DNA of 64,000 nt, from positions 12,287,373 to 12,351,372 of the forward strand of contig NC_135222.1 in NCBI RefSeq assembly GCF_052324685.1, in the 5' to 3' direction. Below, piece by piece: positions 48,636 to 60,767 of the stretch. The stretch comes from Brachyhypopomus gauderio (Eukaryota > Chordata > Actinopteri > Gymnotiformes > Hypopomidae). Each line of letters begins with the position of its first letter. Within the stretch, counting starts at the first letter, position 1. A model generated the notes under the pieces. It did not search any database. It saw only the letters and a program-made list of their open reading frames with translations, and was not told the DNA's origin. Made by a program: the position numbers and the translations under genes.

Positions 48636-48730
48636 CTGGCTGTGGAATGCAGTGATGATCATGTGTTTGTCTGGTCCTTGGTAAAAGGGTCTGATGATAA
48701 ACTCTCTCCCTGATGCATGGCAACAGCCAG
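48636..48730 (+). ncRNA. Box C/D snoRNA B
   Basis: Box C GTGATGA (48652-48658), C' TGATGA (48692-48697), D CTGA (48710-48713). Terminal stem ATGCA/TGCAT, extended outside by a perfect 8-bp pairing CTGGCTGT (48636-48643) with ACAGCCAG (48723-48730). No counterpart remains in the second repeat unit. Confidence 0.65.
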
Positions 48731-49391
48731 TGGGGTTTTCCCTTTGGAGTAATGTGCAGGATTGCTCTTAATTACCCAATCTTTTTCTCGAAACCCAAGC
48801 ACTTTCAGTAGGAAATGGATTGTGGGGTGTGTTGTATGCATGTTTAATTCTATTGGGTTGTTTTCACAGCTTTAACTGGAGGATGCTGGTTTGATGCGTC
48901 ATGGTAAAGGTAAGCTATTTACTTTGTTAACCATATTAAACCGGTGTGGTTCAGTGGTCAGACATACCTGAAACTCCTAGAGATCCGCTGCACCCCAAGT
49001 CTTGACTGACACAGCTAATAGGTTTTTGGAGTTTCTTGAATGTCATTTGGGCGGTAGTGAAACTGAATAGGGAAGTCTCCATGAGGTGTGGGGACCATGT
49101 ACTGCCAATATTGATTAGACACTTATCTGAAGCTTGATGTACTTGCTGCAAATGTTTTTCATCCTGTTAACACTTTTCTTCTGCAGGTGGACAATACCAG
49201 TGAAAGGCTGACATGAGCATCGGAGATGTTGCGACTGGCTATGCAGGGCCTTGCCTTATAAAGTTTGTGCCCAACTAGTTGCACGTCTGCTGGTGGTCTG
49301 GATGCTGCCTAAAGAAAATTTAAATGTAGAGGTGAGTTTGCGTAAGTGTTTTCAGAATCTACCTCTTTTTGCTTTGATTGCATACAACTCT

Positions 49392-49479
49392 GAACCAATG
49401 ATGACCCTTTCTATTTTTTCTGACACCTCGTATGATCACTGCCCAGCAGTACTTGATTATGAATCACACTCTGAGGTTC
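49392..49479 (+). ncRNA. Box C/D snoRNA A, copy 2
   Basis: Near-identical to 48180-48266 with one extra T before D'. Box C ATGATGA (49398-49404), D CTGA (49471-49474), stem GAACC/GGTTC. Confidence 0.65.
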
Positions 49480-50660
49480 CTGATCCTGTTTTCAGTGAGT
49501 GTTGCTAAGGTAAATGGCTTATAGTAATATTTTTGTGAATCTGTGCCCACTTTAAGCAGGTCCCTGTGTGCAGAACTACTGTGTACTGTGTGCAGAACTA
49601 CATGGCAAGTGATGTAGGAGGTGAGTCAGTTTGCTGTGTGGTTTTAAATGCATTTTGTGTAATCTTGTGGGAGGTATGCCTGTACAAACATCCTCCTCGT
49701 GGTTGTCACTAATGACTTGCAACTCTTACATAATCAACTTTAATGATCTCAAAACACTTGTCTGGTTTTGGCCTTAATGTTCAGCGTTTCCAGTTTGGTT
49801 CATTCCACCCTTCTCTAGATAGCATTGTTTAGGTGCTTTTGAAGCATTGTGCCTGACAATCAAGCTTCTTGAAAATGTGACTTGGGGGTACTGAAACAGA
49901 ATAGGGAAGTCTCCATGAGGTGTGGGGACCATGTACTGCAGATATAGACACTTATCTGAAGCTTGATGTACTTGCTACAAATGTTTGTTTTCATCCTGTT
50001 AACACTGTCCTTCTGCAGGTGGACATTACCAGTAAAAGGCTGACATGAGCATCGGAGATGTTCCATGCAGTGCATTGGCTTATAAAGTTTGTGCCCAACA
50101 CCATGATGCCTTCAACATGTAGTGTTTTTACACTTGATTCTTATTAAATATTTCAGTATTTGTATGAGGAACTGGTTTCTGAATAAAGTTGAGTTTCTGT
50201 ACATGGGAGAAAGTGGTTTGGTTTGGATTTGCTGTTTGTATATGGTCGCTCATGTATTGCTGTATACATTTCACATTCCCCTCTGGTTTTTCATTAGACC
50301 TGTATGGATGTTTTGTATTCCTGGAATTTTGAGTGGAGTTGTGCCCTTAAGTGCCTTATTGAATAAAAAAATCTGATGCATGGACCAGGGTGAAACTAGC
50401 TGAAATGCAGTACTTGCTGGAAGTGGAATGTGAAGCATTTTTTTTTTTAGTTCAGTGCTCTCATCTTTAAAGTAATGTGGAGATCTGGAAAGTTGCACTA
50501 CAGGTGAAATATATAAACCTGCCATTTGGGGGTTAAATGCACAAGAGGTAGTTATTAATGTAGTCTTGGGGGTCTTGTAGGAAAAGTTCTCTAGGTTGAG
50601 GGAACATGCAAAGGGAACGAGCATTTTGCAGGTAGTAAACAGGTCATTAACCTCCTAGTG

Positions 50661-50952
50661 CAGGGGTACTCAAATAGAAATGATGGCGGGCCACATTTTA
50701 TTTTTTCAATCACTGAAGGGGGGCGGGGTGACTGAACGTAAACTGTAGACGGGTGGGGGGGGGGGGGGTAGCGAACGCATTTGGGCGTCTGCTACGTGTT
50801 TGTTGTTGCCATAAAGGCAATCCCCGGCAGCGTCTTGAGATCGCGGTGCGCGATTTCAAAATAAGAGCGGATAGCGCGATTGAAAAAAAAAAGATTACTA
50901 AAAAAAAAACAGTTTTCAAAACTGCTCGCGGGCCGCTATTTGAGTATGGGGG
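50661..50952. mobile_element. hAT MITE (292 bp)
   Basis: CAGGGGTACTCAAATAG at the left, CTATTTGAGTATGGGGG at the right (end mutated), perfect 8-bp duplication TCCTAGTG at 50653-50660 and 50953-50960. Related to 10545-10845. Confidence 0.88.
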
Positions 50953-50960
50953 TCCTAGTG

Positions 50961-51802
50961 TAAAGGATATTTTGAATGCAGCATTTATTTGCAAGAAACT
51001 GCCACAAGACTTTTGAATCCGCTTTATTAAATTACCTAATTGGAAACAAGTTGCTTCCTTGACTAATTTTGCTTATTACCCATAAACTCGTCTTAAATTG
51101 GGCTGAATAAAAAATGCTGCAAAAGCCACATTTTAAGTGTACACATGGGAAAACGACCTCGTAGAGCAACTGAAGTTTTCCTGTTTGAGTTAATTAGTGA
51201 ATAGGGGCCGGGGTAGCCAGTTTGAGTCCAAGAGCGTTTCAGTCCGTGATCTTATGCAGTATCTTACTCAAACTCGCCTAAACTTTTAATTAGATGTAGT
51301 ACTGCAGGGTAGACATTGCATAATAGTGTAGGCTAATTTAGTCAATGATGTAAATGTTATACATGTTCTTAGGGGAGTATAGGTCCAGTAACAAGCTCAA
51401 CTTCAAAGCAAAACACTTCATAGAATGCTTTCTCAACAACCACCAGTAACTTCATTGAGGACTGTAATAGGATGCGGTAGCCCACCGTACAAACAGTCTG
51501 ATTCCAGTAAAACGCTCGGTTTCTGCTTCTCTGACATCACTTTCTGTAGCTGGCTATAGGAAGATCGTTTTCCTTTGAGACCGTTACGTCCTCCAAGACT
51601 TCCGGATTGTACTACTGGTGAGATGAATCGCTCCGTATTTCGCCCAGCAGCCCTGTGATATTCACCGACCATTAGTGGTTTGCAGATAAATGTTTGCACG
51701 AGCAACCGATGTGTGATCGATTTTTGCACAGCAACATATTGGACTAATCTACACAGCTGCATTTTAAAATCTCCGTGCAACAGTTGCACTCACGCGATTT
51801 AA
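50961..51802 (+). other. Upstream flank and probable 5' UTR of mmd2
   Basis: No repeat or gene recognised; the promoter of mmd2 must lie here. No TATA box could be chosen with confidence. Confidence 0.4.
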
Positions 51803-54067
51803 ATGAATCTTGTAAGGTAAGCATGCCGTATCCTTAATCTCTGGCAACCTTAAGGTATCAAAACTGCATCCTGGTTGTGAACTCCCGGTGAACGACATAT
51901 ATGTCCGTTTTTTGTGTTCGTTTTTTTAACAGCTTTGTTATATGACAAACATGGATCCATACCCACGCGTGACAACAATCTGTAGGCGCTTGTGTGTTAA
52001 TTCTGTCTGGAGACCAAAGAAAACAGCACATTATATTTCCATTTTAATACCCCTCATCTGTGTTTTTAATATTCAAAAGTAATTCGTTAGTATTATAGGA
52101 CAAAACGCGATGTACGATTTCTCCAGACTTTGGTGAGCAATGTTTATATCTATATTCTGTGGTTTGGCTGACAAATAAACATCACATTTAGTCGGAAACA
52201 ATAGTCTGTGAAACGTATTGTGAATTTGCAATTTGTCTTAGAGAAAAGCATCACAGGGCGCGGGCGGCAGCGTGTTTTTGAGGGGGGGATGTGTTCTGGG
52301 TGAACGATGTCTGTATATATTAACGCTCCTGCGAATTGCGTACGTGCTCAATTACTTGGACAAGTTACAATATCTTTAGACTGGGTATGGCTGGATTTTG
52401 TTTGGTAGGTCAAAATATTCATGCTGCTCTATTAGGTCACTAAGAATAGTAACTAGAACATGTGTAGGATGGGAGAATAGCGTGAGTAAGCTCCCAGGGT
52501 GTCTGCTACGAAATTGTGCTTACGACAGATGAGCGTTTCATATATAATTGTCTTCAGTTTTTGTGGTACCGATTACAACACACGACATTTGTTCACATTT
52601 GCAGACAAGCATAAATGACATGCTCTCTCTACACTTGTTTCAATTGGCTATACACCGTGTGAACAGAGCAATATATCTATCTCATAAGATATTTCTTACT
52701 GTATTATGGAAATACTGTCTGATCTAATATTCTGTATGGGTCAAAGTGTATTGGATATACAGTACCCTAGAGACTACAGTGACACATCTTGATCATGCTG
52801 GTTACAATACGCCATCTATCAATTTATTTCCAAGTTATATCCATGTTTATAACATCTGGACCTACGGATTTCATATTTTGATTAGTGCTTTACCTACACT
52901 AATGGAAGCAAATGTACCTTCTGGTCTTCTTCCAATCTCCTTCCAGTTTTCTGAGGCCCACAGCAATAATCAAAAACATTTTAGGCTTTTGGTGTCTGAG
53001 AAGAGCCCCGTAGTGGATGACCTGGGTGTCCTTATTGGACAAGCTGCTTCGGGACGTCTGACCTATATTTGTGCAGCAGTGCAGTGGTTACTACCTGTCC
53101 CCCTTTATTATGGTGCTGCATTGTCCCATTATGAGTCCCATTATTGTCAAGATGCTCTTGTTTTTTTTGCTTATATTATTACAAACAAGAGCATCTCTAT
53201 TATTATTAGGGGTGGGCATAGATAAATTTTTTAAATCTAGATTAATCTAACTGAAATCTTGAAATTAATCTAGATTAATCTATATTAAAATGGCTCATAT
53301 GCGTGCTACCCAAGTAATGACTAAAGTCCGTTTTTGAGATAGGGTTTCTTAATACAGGGGGTGCATTAGACCAGGGGCTCATCTCCTGTTTCAAAAATGC
53401 ATCAATGACTGCTTGAGGAAGCTGTTCTACTTTGATACTTGAAGAAAAAAAACATGCTCAATAAAATGTAGGTTAGCCTACTCGTGTTCAACGGTTTATT
53501 CAGTTAAACATGAATTTGTAAGCCTATATACTGTACATTAAAAGGGGTTGATAACATGTTTATTCAGCTAAACATGATATTTGAAATGTAAGCCAACATT
53601 TAGTACATTTAACCTCACGGACGTAATTTGGGGGGGACTTTTTCAAAAGCCGGTTTTGGTCCTCTGCAGTTTTAACGGTTAAAAAGAAATATTTCAATAG
53701 CGACGAATCTAGCGCTAGGACCATGCAGAAAACGACCGCTCCGAGCTCCGCTCCGGTAACACTTTAGGTTCCTAAAAATGAATTTTCCATGAAGCAAACC
53801 TGGCGACTTCGTGGCTGCATCCATGTAAAAACACGTACGATTTGTAATTGACAGGTTTGAAAACTCGTTCTCGCCCCTACTGTGCAATTTGGTTAGGAAT
53901 ACAGCCGAGCTAAACTATCAAGTTGAAAGTCATCATAGTTTGCTTACCCATTTAGACCCAGTTCCCAACCCAACTTTAAGAATAGATTAACGGCGATAAT
54001 TTTTATATCGCCCGATAAGAGTATCAAATTAACGACCGCCGTTAACGCCGTTAACGGCCCACCACTA

Positions 54068-54116
<49 letters not shown>

Positions 54117-54714
54117 GGAGCTGCAAGCTTATCTGATGGTGAAATAACAGGACGAACTTGTTATTTCACACTGTATAAATTTGCAGTGCAGGGAGCAGTT
54201 GGTGTGCTTTGCATAATTGAAGAGAAAACGTATGAGTCATCTCCCTGGGCCCTCTCACTGCAAGAAGCAGAAAACCCTTCAAGTTATATCTGATCAGTGC
54301 AAAGTGAAACTCTCAGGATAATGTCCGGCGTGAGCCAGGAGGAGAGGTGCAGTCTGCGTCTTTTATCAGGTCCAGAACCTTGCAAGGGCACTTAGCTGGA
54401 CACTCTGTTTTAAATGTGTTGATAAATTATTAAAGTGGGAAGCTGGTAACTCCCATGTGAATGAGGGTGTGGTGTTGCCGGGGACTCCCGTGTGAATGAG
54501 GGTGTGGTGTTGCCGGTGTGAATGAGGGTGTGGTGTTCCCGCCGACTCCCGTGTGAATGAGGGTGTGGTGTTGCCGGGGACTCCCGGAGTGATGAGTGAT
54601 GGAGAGAAGAGGTGAACCGAAACTATTTTCTCCAGGATTTGCAGAGGAATTCTGCACCTCAAGCTCTGCAGATCCATTGGTTTCTGTGGCAACGGTGACA
54701 TCACTCCTGCACAG

Positions 54715-54759
<45 letters not shown>

Positions 54760-57700
54760 GGAAGGTAGAATCCTCTGTCATGGTTCTCCATGGTTACCAG
54801 CTGTTGCCAAGCAACTGAAAGGCATGGTAGTGCTCAGCAGAATCAGCTTAATTTTGTCAAGTTACAGGTCTAAATCATTATTCACATGACATGGCTGCTT
54901 CCTTGATCACATGACTTAAAGTCATTAATTACTGGTCCCCATTTGCAGTTCGTCAAGCATTTCAAATAATTGCTTCATTTATGAGGGAGTTCATCCTATT
55001 CTTACGAGAGTTTTGAGAAACATTATATGCTAAAATGATTTAAGTATAAGGATAATTGCTGAGACGAAACAAAGGCTCCACTAGGTGAGGGAACTGCATT
55101 GTTCTCAGCCACCAGGTCAAATAGGCCTGGGACTAATGGCAGCTCGTTTAATTGAGCAGATAGAGTGCTGATATCTCCATTAAACTCACCGCAAGGATAA
55201 CTTTGATGATCTCAGAGTGAATTACGGTAAGTAAGTTTGGAATTTGTTTTTTTACAAGTAACACAAGTACTATTGCCTTTAAATAATGCAGACTTGTTTG
55301 GGTCAGGTTCACACATGAATTGGGTTTCTGTGTCCTGATTTGAGTTTTGACTATCATCTATATGTTGGTGGTCCTGCTTTTGTATTACACTCCCTTTGTC
55401 ATTACTTTGAATTTTATTTTCTCCAATTTACAGATTTATGAACAATCGTGCCCCAGCTAACAAGAGATATCAGCCAACAGAATATGAGCATGCGGCCAAC
55501 TGTGCCACACACGCGGTGAGCACGTGCACCTTGCCAGATAAGTGTGTCTGGCCTGGTTTTTATCCTCAAACTGTTTAGCCTCAAACTGTTTTAGAACTCT
55601 ATGACTGTCTTTCGTCTCCCCTGCTGTTTGGAATCTGACATCATTATAGGTTATTATATACACTACTGTGTTTGAGCTTTTTAAAAATAATTCACGTGCA
55701 GTGAAAGTTTGTTTTCTATAGCTGTGGATCATGCCCAGTATCATGGGTGGAGTGTTGCTGTACTTCCTCTCTGACGACCAATGGGAGGAGGTATCCGCGT
55801 GGCTGTATGGAGCGGGGCTGTCCAGCCTGTTTATCATATCCACAGCGTTCCACATCATCACCTGGAAAAAGAGTCACTTACGGTACACACACTCTCATGC
55901 AGAAATGTTCCTTCAAAAACATTTTTAATTGTTTATGTGAAAAATTTGGAAATATTTTTCAGAAACTCACACCAGCTGTTTCCTGGACAATTCTACAAAA
56001 CAGAAAAAGTGGAAAAAATACTGAGCATGTGATCAACTTCATTCTTCCAAAAAGTCTAGAATTTAAAAATTTTTAAATGATTGTGACAAAAACTATACAA
56101 TGTACAATTTTGGACAAAATTAAGAGAACATGCTACATTATACATTTCACTGGTTTTACTATTTACAGATATATGTTTTAATAAAATTAACATTGGACTG
56201 GTCATATATTTACATTGGTCATATATATAGAGATTACATTTTGGGGGGGGTCTTTAATTGTTAAGTATTTAACCTGGTTTCAGAAGCACAGTTAATGAAG
56301 GACCCCTATCTGAAACATCCTGTTACAGTTTTGTATGACTGCTAACATGCGTTTCCTAATACTTGAGATACATTTTCAAAACTTTAAACACAGCAACACA
56401 TTTACCTCATACAAATAGCCAAATAGTTAATATCCTGATCAAAAGCACAGTTTCTTAACTAAATACCAAGTCTGCATTTCACAAAGCAAACAAAGTTTTC
56501 TCTTTATACACCAACTTTGTTAAAACACAGCAAACCTGGTTCAGTATCCAATCATTCTTTCAAACACTAGCACAGATTCTCTATTCGAGATGAACATAGT
56601 CAAACCACTGTCAAAAAACATTTGATACAGAAAAGGTATTACATGTAATATTTTACTCTCTCCCAGCAAACATCAGACATTTTACAGTAACATCTGTTGT
56701 TTTCTTAGTTGTAGTTTTTTTTTTTTTTACTGTAAACCGATTGATTTGGACTTTTTTTTATGTGTGCATTTTTGGCAACATACTATCTACACAAAGAGTG
56801 ATATTTACTGTTAGGTACTATATGGAATGTAGATTAGACAAAAAAGGAGTCAGTAACAGTTTTGCAGTAAAAGTTATTTACTGTATTAGGGACATTACTG
56901 TAAATTGTAGCCTAACCCAAAAACCCCCCCCAAAAACTACCGTAATTGTAAACATAATTAGCCATGGTCCCATATGTGTAGAAATACACATATACAAAAA
57001 AGCCACACAATGGGGGAAAAAAACAGGATACAAAACTGGACAGTCTTGTTACGTGTAATCTAAACGGTCTTCAGCAGTTGGCCACATGTTTTCATCCACA
57101 TCACATCTGATGTTGGCCCTTGCCATGCACCTGGGATAGAAAAGCTTGGTATGCCTTATTCACCCCTGGCAGTCTTCAGCTGAAATGTCTCTGCAGCAGG
57201 GATTCATTGCATCTAGGAGGGACATTTGGTCATGGGGCCGATGATCATACACCTTCCACCTCCAGATTGAAAAAAGTTCCTTAGTGGGGTTGAGGAAAGG
57301 CGAGTAGGGCAAGAGGAAAAGGGACATAACTCTTGGATGGTCTATAAACCAGTTTGTGATGAGAATGACCGAATGCTACATTGTCCCATCACAAATGTCC
57401 CCGTATTTCCTCCCACCTGTTCCATTTCTGTTTCTGGAACCAGTTGTTGGTAGAGTTAATTCAAAAACAAAAAAGAAAGAGGTCATTGTAATAGGGACCA
57501 ATCTGGCATTTGTGAAGGACCAAACCAGCACTTGAGATTGCAGGACAAATGGTTATATTTGCTCCTCTCTGACCTGGTACATTACTGTACTTCATTTCAT
57601 TTCATTGATCTATATGTGCACAAAATGTGTATTGCAGTAATAGCTTTTCAATTGCCTTTGTTTTTGCAGAACTTTGCATTTTATACAATATTTAAGGTTT

Positions 57701-58484
57701 TGAACCTTAGGTTTTCATTTTTGACATGCTGTGTGCAAGCATTTGTAAATAAGACACAAATGATACAGAATTTTGTTATTGGATAACCTTGTGTGTATAG
57801 AAAATGTAAGCATTATAGAAACATGTAAAATGACTGCATTTCGTGCAAAAACAACATGAATTGTGCTAATTGTATAGCCACTGAAGACTGATGTTGTGTT
57901 TACTGTGTTTAGAGTTTTGAAAATGTGACTACAGATTGGACAAACGGATGTTAGCAGTCATAAAAAACTGTAAATCTGGAAATTATGCTGAATGTAAGTT
58001 ATATAAGTTATCAGGATAAAAAGCTGTATCTGTAAAGCTGACCAGGTTTCTGTTTGGTTAAAATGTTTCTTTGGCATTGCCAGATTGTGTTGAGTTGTAC
58101 AAGTTTCTTCAACCGAGATGTAGATGTGCATTCACATATGTGGAAAAGGGAAAAGAAAACATTGGACATCATTTTGGACACTGTTCTGGGTTGTTCCTGG
58201 TACTTTATGGTCCCTTATATGAGCGTGTTTTTCCTTCTAGATCAGTCGAGCAGTGCTTCCACATGTGTGACAGGATTGTTATCTATTTCTTCATTGCTGC
58301 ATCCTACACTCCCTGGTGAGCCCATTCTGAATTGCCCAGTAGGATTGTGAGACATGGACTTTTGTTATTTTGCTCAGTAATTATGGAGACATTTAATATT
58401 TTTTTGTCCAAACAGACCACTCTGAAATATACCCATTTTATATTGCGTTTTGGCTTGGTGTGGGAATCATTGCTGTGTGTGTGT

Positions 58485-58573
<89 letters not shown>

Positions 58574-59566
58574 GTGTGTGTGTGTGTTTGTCAGGCTAAC
58601 TTTACGGGAGCTCGGTCCGTGGGCTGCTCACATGCGCTGGGTTGTCTGGGTGATGGCCTCTGGAGGAACTACATATGTCTTTTTCTTTCATGAGAGGTGT
58701 GTTTGTGCATGTGTGTTTATGCAAGTGTTTGTGCATGTGTGTGTGTGTTTGTGTTAATGCAAGTGTTTGTGCATGTGAGTGTTTATGGAAGTGTATGTGT
58801 GTGTTAATGCAAGTGTATGTGTTAATGTAATGTAAGTGTCTGTGTGTGTGTTTATGTAAGTGTTTGTGCACGTGTGTGTGTGTTTGTGTTTATGTAAGTG
58901 TTTGTGCATGTGTGTGTATGTTCTTGTGCATTTAGTGCATCAGTGTGAAGTACCAGAATAGTGTGAATGTTTTTTTTCTTTCACTGTCTTAATAAACAAA
59001 AAGGTTTTTTGTAAACAATGAGAACAGATTTTAGTGACCAAACTGTTTATTGCAGATGTTTATAATAATTTTAAGAATTAAAACAAAAGAAGATACATTC
59101 CTTGGTAGCTGTTATGCCAAATTGTTCAGATGACTTTAGTCAGACTGTTTTGTATTGGTTTTAGCCATTTGGTTTAGAATCTATATGACTACATTAATGA
59201 ATATTCATGTGACCAACAGGTTCAGAGGTCAGTAGCCCCAGTTCTGTGTATGAAAGACAAAGTTGCTTCAGATAGGAACTTTGTTACAGACAAATGCAAG
59301 TCTGCTGGTCTAAGTCAAGGAGTAAATGAATGGCTTTTAATGGCTTTCACACCACAGTAATGTCTGTGTGTGTACATTAGTACATGACTTTTTGATTTTT
59401 TTTCTCAAACATTATTTCCTGTATCACGAATGAATGAACTTTTGCCTATTAATGACTAAAATGACGTTTATTCCATTAAAATATTGAAAAAGGTCACGCA
59501 CAAACCACTTTGAAATGTTATTTATGTAGGCATTTTAGCATTTTGTCATTGTATTAGCTATATATA

Positions 59567-59642
<76 letters not shown>

Positions 59643-60428
59643 TGTATATAACATAAGTCATGAAACCGACTTGTGCAATAATTTATGTAGCAGAGAGATG
59701 TATAGAATTTTTCAGAACATCGTATAACGCTGTGCGCCGTCAGCTAGGACAGTAAAATCATTTTGTGCGTGAGGTTTTTTTTATCAAATTGCCTTGAATG
59801 TAATATTTTATTTAATCTTAAATGAAAGCTCATCAAATTATGATACAGGGAAACGAGGTTGTATAAAAGTCACCACTCTAGTGTACATGTATGCAAAATA
59901 ATAATTATGAGAAGACAATTCACAAGATTCAGTTAAGCACCGTGGTCCATTATGTGGCCTTTTTGCAAATGTGGTTATGCAATAACTTTTCTAAAAACAG
60001 TAGCATACCAATAGAACATACTGGACCAGACTCCTAGACTCAGATTAAGCCTAAACATAAACCAAAAAGATAATTTACCACTGGCACTGCACATTTAATC
60101 CAAGTCTCAATCCATGTCTTGTGTTCTGGTTTGCAGTACCAATATGAAATTAAAAAGAAATCCATGTTAGATATAGTTACATAACTGATCGGACACTTCA
60201 AATTGGTTACCAGCAAACTAAGTTAACGTCAAAGAAAACTCCCCCTTTAATGTTTATTAATTCTGCCATGTGTTGTAGGTATAAAGTGGTTGAGCTGGTC
60301 TGCTACACAGCAATGGGGGTGTTTCCTGCCTTGGTTGTCCTCTCCATGGTAAGAGGCGTCCCATCACATTACTGTAACAGATGATAAATGGATCCTCTGA
60401 CAAATAACTCTTCCTGTGCCTTCCCCTC

Positions 60429-60459
<31 letters not shown>

Positions 60460-60698
60460 ATCTCTCTCTTTCTCTCTCTATCTTGTTCTCCCAGACGGAT
60501 AGAGCGGGTCTGTGTGAGCTGTTGGTTGGAGGTGGGTGTTATGTGTTGGGGATGGTTTTCTTTAAAAGTGATGGAGTGGTTCCTTTCGCGCATGCTATAT
60601 GGCACCTGTTTGTTGCCATGGGAGCAGGCATCCATTACTACGCCATCTGGAAGTACTTGTACACACCTGTCAATCAAAAGACCAGCACAGCTCGGTGA
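51803..60698 (+). CDS. mmd2: MMD2 / PAQR10 (monocyte to macrophage differentiation factor 2)
   Basis: Seven coding exons: 51803-51816, 55434-55515, 55722-55882, 58241-58315, 58595-58696, 60279-60348, 60495-60698. GT-AG throughout, phases keep; 708 nt, 235 aa, in line with the family. PAQR10 is a seven-helix Golgi membrane protein of the PAQR family; known to retain Ras at the Golgi and sustain ERK signalling. The three PAQR motifs are intact: EHAANCATH (ExxxNxxxH), STAFH (SxxxH) and HAIWH (HxxxH). The sequence [12 protein letters not shown] and [20 protein letters not shown] fit MMD2 over MMD. Exon 1 is only 14 nt (MNLV + AG) and is chosen because the split Arg codon and RFMNNRAP follow the family. 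Intron 1 is 3.6 kb. Confidence 0.9.
51817..53206 (+). other. Part of mmd2 intron 1
   Basis: A/T-rich. An open frame of 159 codons (52746-53225) has no recognisable motif and probably arises by chance. Confidence 0.4.
53207..54067. mobile_element. hAT MITE in mmd2 intron 1 (861 bp)
   Basis: TAGGGGTGGGCA at the left, GGCCCACCACTA at the right; 8-bp duplication ATTATTAT on both sides, though it lies in a TTA-rich region and so is less diagnostic. Right end followed by a (TTA) run to about 54115. Confidence 0.75.
54451..54585. repeat. 35-bp minisatellite, about 4 units
   Basis: Units start TCCCRTGTGAATGAGGGTGT and contain GGTGTTGCCGGGGAC; one unit is shortened. Lies in mmd2 intron 1. Confidence 0.9.
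54718..54757. repeat. (GT)n microsatellite
   Basis: About 19 GT units in mmd2 intron 1. Confidence 0.9.
55883..58240 (+). other. mmd2 intron 3
   Basis: Single 2.36 kb intron, A/T-rich with no strong repeat or gene. Confidence 0.5.
58475..58588. repeat. (GT)n microsatellite before mmd2 exon 5
   Basis: About 55 GT units, ending 7 bases before the exon 5 acceptor. Confidence 0.95.
58697..58925. repeat. Degenerate GTGT-TATGCAAGTGTTTGTGCAT array
   Basis: Irregular GT-rich repeats with a rough 25-30 bp rhythm after exon 5. Confidence 0.7.
59570..59640. repeat. (TA)n microsatellite
   Basis: Pure TA run bordered by mirrored TATACTGTATA, in mmd2 intron 5. Confidence 0.95.
60429..60480. repeat. (TC)n tract before mmd2 exon 7
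   Basis: TC/TTTC-rich polypyrimidine, acting as the polypyrimidine tract of the exon 7 acceptor at 60494. Confidence 0.85.
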
Positions 60699-60710
60699 CA
60701 AACATGTGTG

Positions 60711-60767
<57 letters not shown>

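Larger units (their letters stand above)
47395..50205 (+). ncRNA. Predicted snoRNA host gene (non-coding)
   Basis: A chain of short plausible exons with good splice sites and no long ORF: first exon near 47395-47510 (pyrimidine-rich start TTCTTTTGCCTCGCC), 48013-48119, about 48345-48394, about 48871-48908, 49187-49331, about 49557-49620 and 50019 to a polyadenylation site after AATAAA at 50183. Introns hold box C/D snoRNAs. Exons 48013-48119 and 49187-49331 share their 3' half (GTTGCACGTCTGCTGGTGG), and the exon starting GTGGACA occurs at both 49187 and 50019, so the middle is duplicated. Structure matches vertebrate snoRNA host genes; identity not recognised. Confidence 0.6.

Noticed and set aside
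48951-49030. Possible H/ACA snoRNA ending ACACAGC
   Set aside because: Could not fold two hairpins with an ANANNA hinge; left out.
52746-53225. 159-codon ORF in mmd2 intron 1
   Set aside because: No motif or family resemblance, A/T-biased codons, overlaps the hAT left end at 53207; treated as chance.
54366-54791. Minus-strand ORF with HTHTHT and TTPSFT repeats
   Set aside because: Reads the GT run and the 35-bp minisatellite; no protein features.
58332-58757. ORF containing VCVCVCV
   Set aside because: Translation of a GT microsatellite running into true mmd2 exon 5 by chance frame.
60369-60761. Minus-strand VCVCV/RERERE frame across mmd2 exon 7
   Set aside because: Antisense of the exon plus CA and TC tracts.
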